Positions 8,652 through 12,629 of a DNA stretch of 12,629 nucleotides are shown here, piece after piece. Position numbers and translations under genes: made by a program. Positions within the stretch are counted from its first letter, which is position 1. Each line of letters opens with the position of its first letter. Under the pieces are notes generated by a model. That model was not told the DNA's origin. It was given only the letters and a program-made list of their open reading frames with translations, and did no database searches. Origin of the DNA: Clavulina sp. PMI_390 (lineage: Eukaryota > Basidiomycota > Agaricomycetes > Cantharellales > Hydnaceae); assembly GCA_015039315.1 (NCBI GenBank), contig WIDE01000130.1:66964-79592 (forward strand). Direction: 5' to 3'.

Positions 8652-11083
8652 TTAGTGCTTGTTCGGAGCATAACGAGACTTGCTCCTCAACCACGGTCCA
8701 TAGCGAACGAACAGCCACGGGATAGGCATCAGGGCAAGAGCAATGAAGCCCAGTACTGTGGTTGCCCATCGTGGGTTTAACGTATCGTACATTTGACGAG
8801 CAAACAGCTGTTTCGATCGGGAGATGCGTTAGGGTCAGGATGAGTTCAGTTTAACATTTCTGAGAGATTGGGGACGTACGGGGAACCCGGCACCGAAAGC
8901 ACTACGGATCACGACATTCGTGGCCAGTGCAGAAGCAGTGACTTGGTGGTACGTATCAATAATATACGCTGTCAGGGCGATCTAACATAGACGAGAAAGC
9001 GCCAGGGGAATCGATCAGCAACAAGAATGTCAAACGTTCCTATCCAAAACCGTTTCGGATGGAGATCAAGTAAAACTTACAAAGTTTGATGTGACACCAT
9101 AAGCCTGGAATACGGTCGCAATAACAGGTCCCACCCAGGTGATATCCGGGTATGCCGTCCACGCAAAGATGAAGAATCTGGATGATTCAAAGCGTATCGT
9201 GTCGCGCGGGGTCAGATAGTGATATATATATCGTGTGGGAAGTTGGGAAAGGGTGAAAGGACTGACGAAATCATGAATGAGACGCTTCCGACCTGCGAGG
9301 GCGGCAGTCTGGCTTCAGGAGGAGGATGGTTTGGAGCCAATTCTGCTGAAAGCTTGTTGAACATTGGGTCAAAGTATAGCAGCAACTGGATCCGAATAGA
9401 TACACCAACTCGTCAGATGAGGAGATTATGAGCATTAGGTGTGCGCGGACTTACGGCAAGGACAGCCAAAAACCCTCCAACAGGGATAGCCAGGAAAGGC
9501 AGTGAGGCAATGCCGTCATTCCATCCCTTGTCACGCCCGAAAACGATAGGATAAGACTCAAAGACGAGATAGATGATGCCATATTGGAACTAGAATGATA
9601 ATATCAGCACCAAGCATTTATGGAGTGTATCGTCGAAACGAACTCACTGCAATGTAGATATGGATGCACACGAGAATAGGCTCCGCAAAGAAGACTGCCC
9701 AGGGCTTGACGAGAATACCCTTGATCCTCTCGCCCATACTGATCTGGACTAGCTCACTCGGTGCATGCCAGCGCGGATCGCCCGTTTCGCGCCTTAGTCG
9801 TGCCGCTTTGAGAACGAGGAGGGCAGGGGGGTACGTCTCGCGGAGCGTGAGACCAAGGACGACTGACAAGACACCGCCCGAGATGGTGAGGACCCAGTAC
9901 ATCCAGCGCCATGAAGTGCCGGTGACGTGAATGAAACCAGAGCAGATGGGGCCGAGCGCGGGACCGCAGAGAGGCGCCAGCTGCGAGATCATAGTAATAT
10001 TTGCTCGTTTCAGTGCGTGTACAATACGGAAGAACAGTGATACTGGTGAAACCGCACGTACTGTGTAAATTCCTACGCCCAAAGCCCGCTCATGAGGATG
10101 GCACACATCACCAATCACGGCAGGTGCGTTGCTCATGGGGCACGCCGCGAACGCGCCGGTCAAGAATCGGAAGATCATCATCTGAGTCGTATTCTGGGCC
10201 AGAGAGGCCCCGACCGAGAAGGCAGTGAAGCCAAGACATGATGCAATAAACGGGATTCGTCGGCCGTAGGATTCCGAAATAGGACCCCACAGAAGAGGCC
10301 CTCTGATAGTTTCACAGAATTCGAGGCAAGAAATTGACACAAATAGAGTCCGAGCGATATCAGCAAGGTCATTTTAGAAAGAGATAAACGTCAACAGGAG
10401 AATGGGAGAATGCAGAAACTCACAATACAAATCCTGCTAGATACACGGAGATGGCGAGGGTTCCAACTTCTATGGACAACCCAAACTCTTTGCTCATGTC
10501 TCCTGTAATGTTTGATGGAGCCGAACTAGCAAAACTGGCCAGAGCGGCATATACGCTTGTCACGACAACAAAGTACCATCGTAAGGGGGATGCCCAATGC
10601 TATATTGATTTTTCATACAGAGGATCCGAGTCAGAATTTTTTTTCTCGTCTTGAGAATACACGAAAAGGAAAAAAGGAAATAGTCGTAGTATTGCCCTTC
10701 GCCAAGAAAGCAGCTAGCTTTTCAGTAGCATACGAGCACGCGACTTGAATAAGGGCTCATTCAAGGTAATGAATTCATTCAATGAACATAGTGTAAGATG
10801 AACGCACCTTGGGGTTTTCAGGATCATCTGCACCATCAAAGTTGACCAAGAACGCCGGGTCATGAGCTCCTGCCTCCACTATCGCTCCCTTCTCGACGTT
10901 TGCCCCAGCACCAGCCGTCGTTGCCACAGTCTTTTCGTCATCCGGGTGATGTTTAGTGTCATTAGACTCGCTCATTGTTGTCGAGCTCGCGGCTAGATGC
11001 GGGTCCGAGCCGCTGCCGCCGCCAGTAGCAGCAACCTGAGGTGCAGCCTCAAGGTCGAGCGATGTTCGCGACCGACCAGACAT
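8652..11083 (-). CDS. MFS transporter, DHA1 polyamine/drug type
   Basis: Major facilitator superfamily proton-coupled transporter, probably in the plasma membrane. Exons in coding order: 11083-10808, 10599-10424, 10302-10062, 9980-9648, 9589-9455, 9385-9267, 9177-9081, 8981-8880, 8807-8652; total 1635 nt, 544 aa, with phase kept at every join. A hydrophilic N-terminus of about 90 residues ends in VNFDGADDPENPK, a common lead-in in fungal DHA1 proteins. Then come RWYFVVVTSVYAALASFASSAPS (TM1), the loop 2-3 signature LLWGPISESYGRR (155-166), FRFLTGAFAACPMSNAP, LAPLCGPALGP (232-242) and SWRWMYW (254-260). A central loop with RLRRETGDPRW follows, then KPWAVFF, LVFESYPIVFG, FAWTAYPDITWVGP, YIIDTYHQVTASALATN and NPRWATTVLG near the end. 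The layout fits the TPO/FLR-type families; substrate cannot be told from sequence. The intron 10061-9981 (81 nt) has no in-frame stop, so retention would insert 27 residues. One donor (GTCAGT at 9266) is off consensus but restores a good join. Confidence 0.88.
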
Positions 11084-11085
11084 GT

Positions 11086-11101
11086 GGATGGATGGATGGA
11101 T
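11086..11101. repeat. (GGAT)4 microsatellite in the MFS 5' leader
   Basis: Four perfect GGAT units sit three to eighteen bases before the transporter start codon (minus strand reads ATCC repeats, then CAC ATG). They would lie in the 5' UTR. Confidence 0.85.
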
Positions 11102-11918
11102 TACACTGTTCGGGGGAAAGCTTATTCGGGACTTCCTCGAGAGATGTTTGTGTTCAGAGACCAGCGAATGACGCGATCACGGCAGGTAGGCACGGAGGGT
11201 GTGGGTCGGATGAGCTGAGCTGAGCGGGGGGACCGGCAGGCGCAGGAAAAATGGGGATAGCTGGAACATATATCTTGTGCTGTGATGAAGCCAAGAAGAC
11301 GCTATGAAGCATGCGGCCCACAATCCGCTTCTTTGGGGAGCGCCTGGATCTATAGGATGCTGTTCAGTTACCCTATGGCCCTGCTACATGTCAATGGTTG
11401 ACCGCAGGATCTCCCGGTTGTGGCTTAAGAGGAGCAGTAATGTATTATAAAGCACAGTGGCGCATCGGGCACGTTAATCCCATTGCTTGAAGAAAATCTT
11501 GAATCAATATCAATGTCCTTCTCCAAAGTGAGTGGCGGTGAGCTGAATCATCTGCGCCCGCATTGAAGACCCGAAGATAAGCAAAACACTCAGGGAAACA
11601 TTGGGTTTATGGCGAGGGTGAGGGCATCTCCAGCGTCTGACATTGGGGCTCTAAGTGTCATAGCGCGGTTCGGTGAATCATTGAGAAGATGTTTATGTGC
11701 ATGCATCCCGAAGTTGCCGGGAGATTATGTGTTGTTGGTGCTTCGTCGGACCAAACATGTCCTCGTCGTTGGACAACTCCGCGGGGTAACATTGTATCGG
11801 GAAGAACTACTCAGGGCAGGAAAAAAAAGTACGGCTAAAAATATCTGGGCTTAGAGTGAAAAATTAAACATGTCTTAGTCATGAATCCATGCAACAGCAA
11901 TTATGAGCAAAGAGAACG
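11102..11918. promoter_or_regulatory. Upstream region of the MFS gene, no supported gene
   Basis: About 800 bases upstream of the transporter start, which probably contain its promoter. An open frame on the plus strand at 11609-11854 has no recognisable family and no intron or start context that supports it. I see no specific operator that I can name with confidence. Confidence 0.5.
11211..11225. repeat. (TGAGC)3 short tandem repeat
   Basis: Three perfect TGAGC units upstream of the transporter gene. Likely neutral. Confidence 0.8.
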
Positions 11919-12236
11919 AAAAAAAATGAGGCAAAAAAAGATGGCAAAAAGTTTATTGGGTGCGCTCCCCGCGAGCGCGACACTGAAACTGCCCTTGTCT
12001 GCTGAGACGACCTCGGCTGACACCTCTGACTGCGGAATTGCTTCCCTGGTCATGATGAGGTACCGATTATCCAACAACGCAACCGCAACTTCCGTCGTGG
12101 GCGAAGGTTGGGACCAAAGTGTCGGCAGGGGGCTGAATCGAACCTGCGCGCTGCACGAGTTAGTGCTAGATTGAGCACCCAATATTCCCGATTAGACCAT
12201 TACAGTCGTATGTGACCGCTGGGCTATTCGCCCAGC
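11919..12236 (-). ncRNA. Possible Pol III element: tRNA-like A and B boxes
   Basis: On the minus strand, TAGCCCAGCGG (12226-12216) fits the Pol III A-box consensus TRGYNNARNNG and is preceded by tRNA-like GGGCGAA. GGTTCGATTC (12144-12135) matches the B box in all but its last base. The boxes are about 71 bases apart, roughly twice the usual tRNA spacing. T-runs of 7 and 8 (11939-11933, 11926-11919) follow and could terminate Pol III. A perfect hairpin GCTGGGC/GCCCAGC (12218-12236) overlaps the A box. No cloverleaf can be drawn: the T-stem does not pair and the acceptor ends do not match, although TGCCGAC after the B box resembles a tRNA-Ser 3' end. It could be a tRNA-derived SINE, a decayed tRNA or chance. 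Confidence 0.25.
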
Positions 12237-12372
12237 ATTGGTGTTATGGTCAAAGTAGGACATTTGTTCACAAAGTTGAGGAGTAGGAGTGTGCAAAATG
12301 TTGCTGCTCGTTGCTCCTTTCCCCAGTAGTTTTTCTCCCCGGTTCCCATTAGCTACAGACTCAATAATGATC
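12237..12372. other. Short spacer, 3' side of the right-edge gene
   Basis: About 136 bases after the stop codon of the minus-strand gene at 12373. It presumably contains that gene's 3' UTR. Nothing else is seen. Confidence 0.5.
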
Positions 12373-12629
12373 CTATAGCGCAGAAGCATGCAAGAATTGC
12401 ATCATCTCGATGGCTGATTCTGCCTCAATGAAGCCTTCCTTTGCGAGGCTTTGCAAGGATTTCGCCGTGTCCGGTCTCGTGACGGTCGGAATCTCCGGGG
12501 CCGATTGGAACAGCGTCAGAGCGGCCACACCCACCTCTTGCCTCGTCCTCCACGCCACCTTTTGGCCACCACCAGCACTAGCACCAATGTTTTTCTGGTG
12601 CTGTGGCTCTCGCGTGCATAATGACGATG
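12373..12629 (-). CDS. C-terminal end of an unidentified protein, 5' partial
   Basis: The minus-strand frame is open from the window edge to TAG at 12375-12373, giving 84 residues. The stretch after about residue 25 (KVAWRTRQEVGVAALTLFQS, then a Pro-containing linker and AKSLQSLAKEGFIEAESAIE) looks like real coding sequence: amphipathic helices, Ala/Leu/Glu-rich, with C/G-ending codons like the neighbouring genes. The Gly/Ala/Ser part before it may be linker, or intron if an acceptor lies there. I do not recognise the family; the helical end, ending FLHASAL, gives no function. Confidence 0.5.
   Translation of the reverse strand, partial: SSLCTREPQHQKNIGASAGGGQKVAWRTRQEVGVAALTLFQSAPEIPTVTRPDTAKSLQSLAKEGFIEAESAIEMMQFLHASAL

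Noticed and set aside
11609..11854. 81-codon open frame on the plus strand with a hydrophobic stretch (GDYVLLVLRRTKHVLVV)
   Set aside because: No recognisable family, no supporting context and length within chance expectation; left as part of the upstream region.
11901..12182. 93-codon open frame on the minus strand
   Set aside because: It overlaps the tRNA-like element and poly-T runs; the translation (ending in FFCLIFFRSLCS) follows low-complexity DNA rather than a protein family.
12120..12236. A functional intron-containing tRNA
   Set aside because: I tried to fold it: the T-stem pairs at only two of five positions, no D-stem partner lies at the right distance, and the acceptor ends do not pair.
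1..12629. CRISPR array, insertion sequence, phage or toxin-antitoxin system
   Set aside because: No regularly spaced repeats, transposase motifs or terminal inverted repeats were seen; the genes are intron-rich and fungal.

Overview
The window looks like nuclear DNA of a basidiomycete fungus, probably an Agaricomycete. The genes are dense and split by mostly short GT-AG introns (about 50-120 nt), often with CTRAY-like branch sites. The best-recognised proteins (a DBP7 helicase, the ERT1/AcuK gluconeogenesis regulator, an ERD1/EXS protein and an MFS transporter) are typical of fungal chromosomes. I see no bacterial operon, CRISPR array, phage or plasmid signature.

Layout, left to right. (1) Bases 1-2846, plus strand: DBP7-type DEAD-box RNA helicase with its 5' end outside the window, two visible exons. 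(2) 2847-3434: convergent 3' intergenic region. (3) 3435-6274, minus strand: Zn2Cys6/PAS-like regulator ERT1 (AcuK family) in eight exons, or nine if a 285-nt in-frame segment is an intron. It carries several unusually long introns, up to 502 nt. (4) 6275-6500: short divergent promoter with a duplicated ATTGGCGA octamer containing CCAAT boxes. (5) 6501-8352, plus strand: ERD1-like EXS-domain membrane protein in four exons, 536 aa. (6) 8353-8651: convergent spacer. (7) 8652-11083, minus strand: 12-TM-type MFS transporter (DHA1/polyamine-drug type) in nine exons, 544 aa. (8) 11084-12372: long region upstream of the transporter with small tandem repeats and, near 11919-12236 on the minus strand, a tRNA-like A box/B box pair followed by T-runs (possible Pol III element or SINE relic). 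(9) 12373-12629, minus strand: C-terminal end of an unidentified gene running off the window.

The genes do not form an obvious pathway cluster. The helicase makes 60S ribosomal subunits, ERT1 switches carbon metabolism, ERD1 acts in the Golgi, and the transporter exports or imports small molecules. The region is mostly ordinary. I did not find a convincing new multi-gene system. The best leads are alternative-splicing candidates in ERT1 (introns of 51 and 285 nt that are multiples of three and free of in-frame stops, at functionally critical places), its 502-nt intron, a hairpin holding a branch site, and the tRNA-like element. All exon joins were deduced by hand from reading frame, splice signals and remembered family sequence; none was tested by alignment or RNA-seq.
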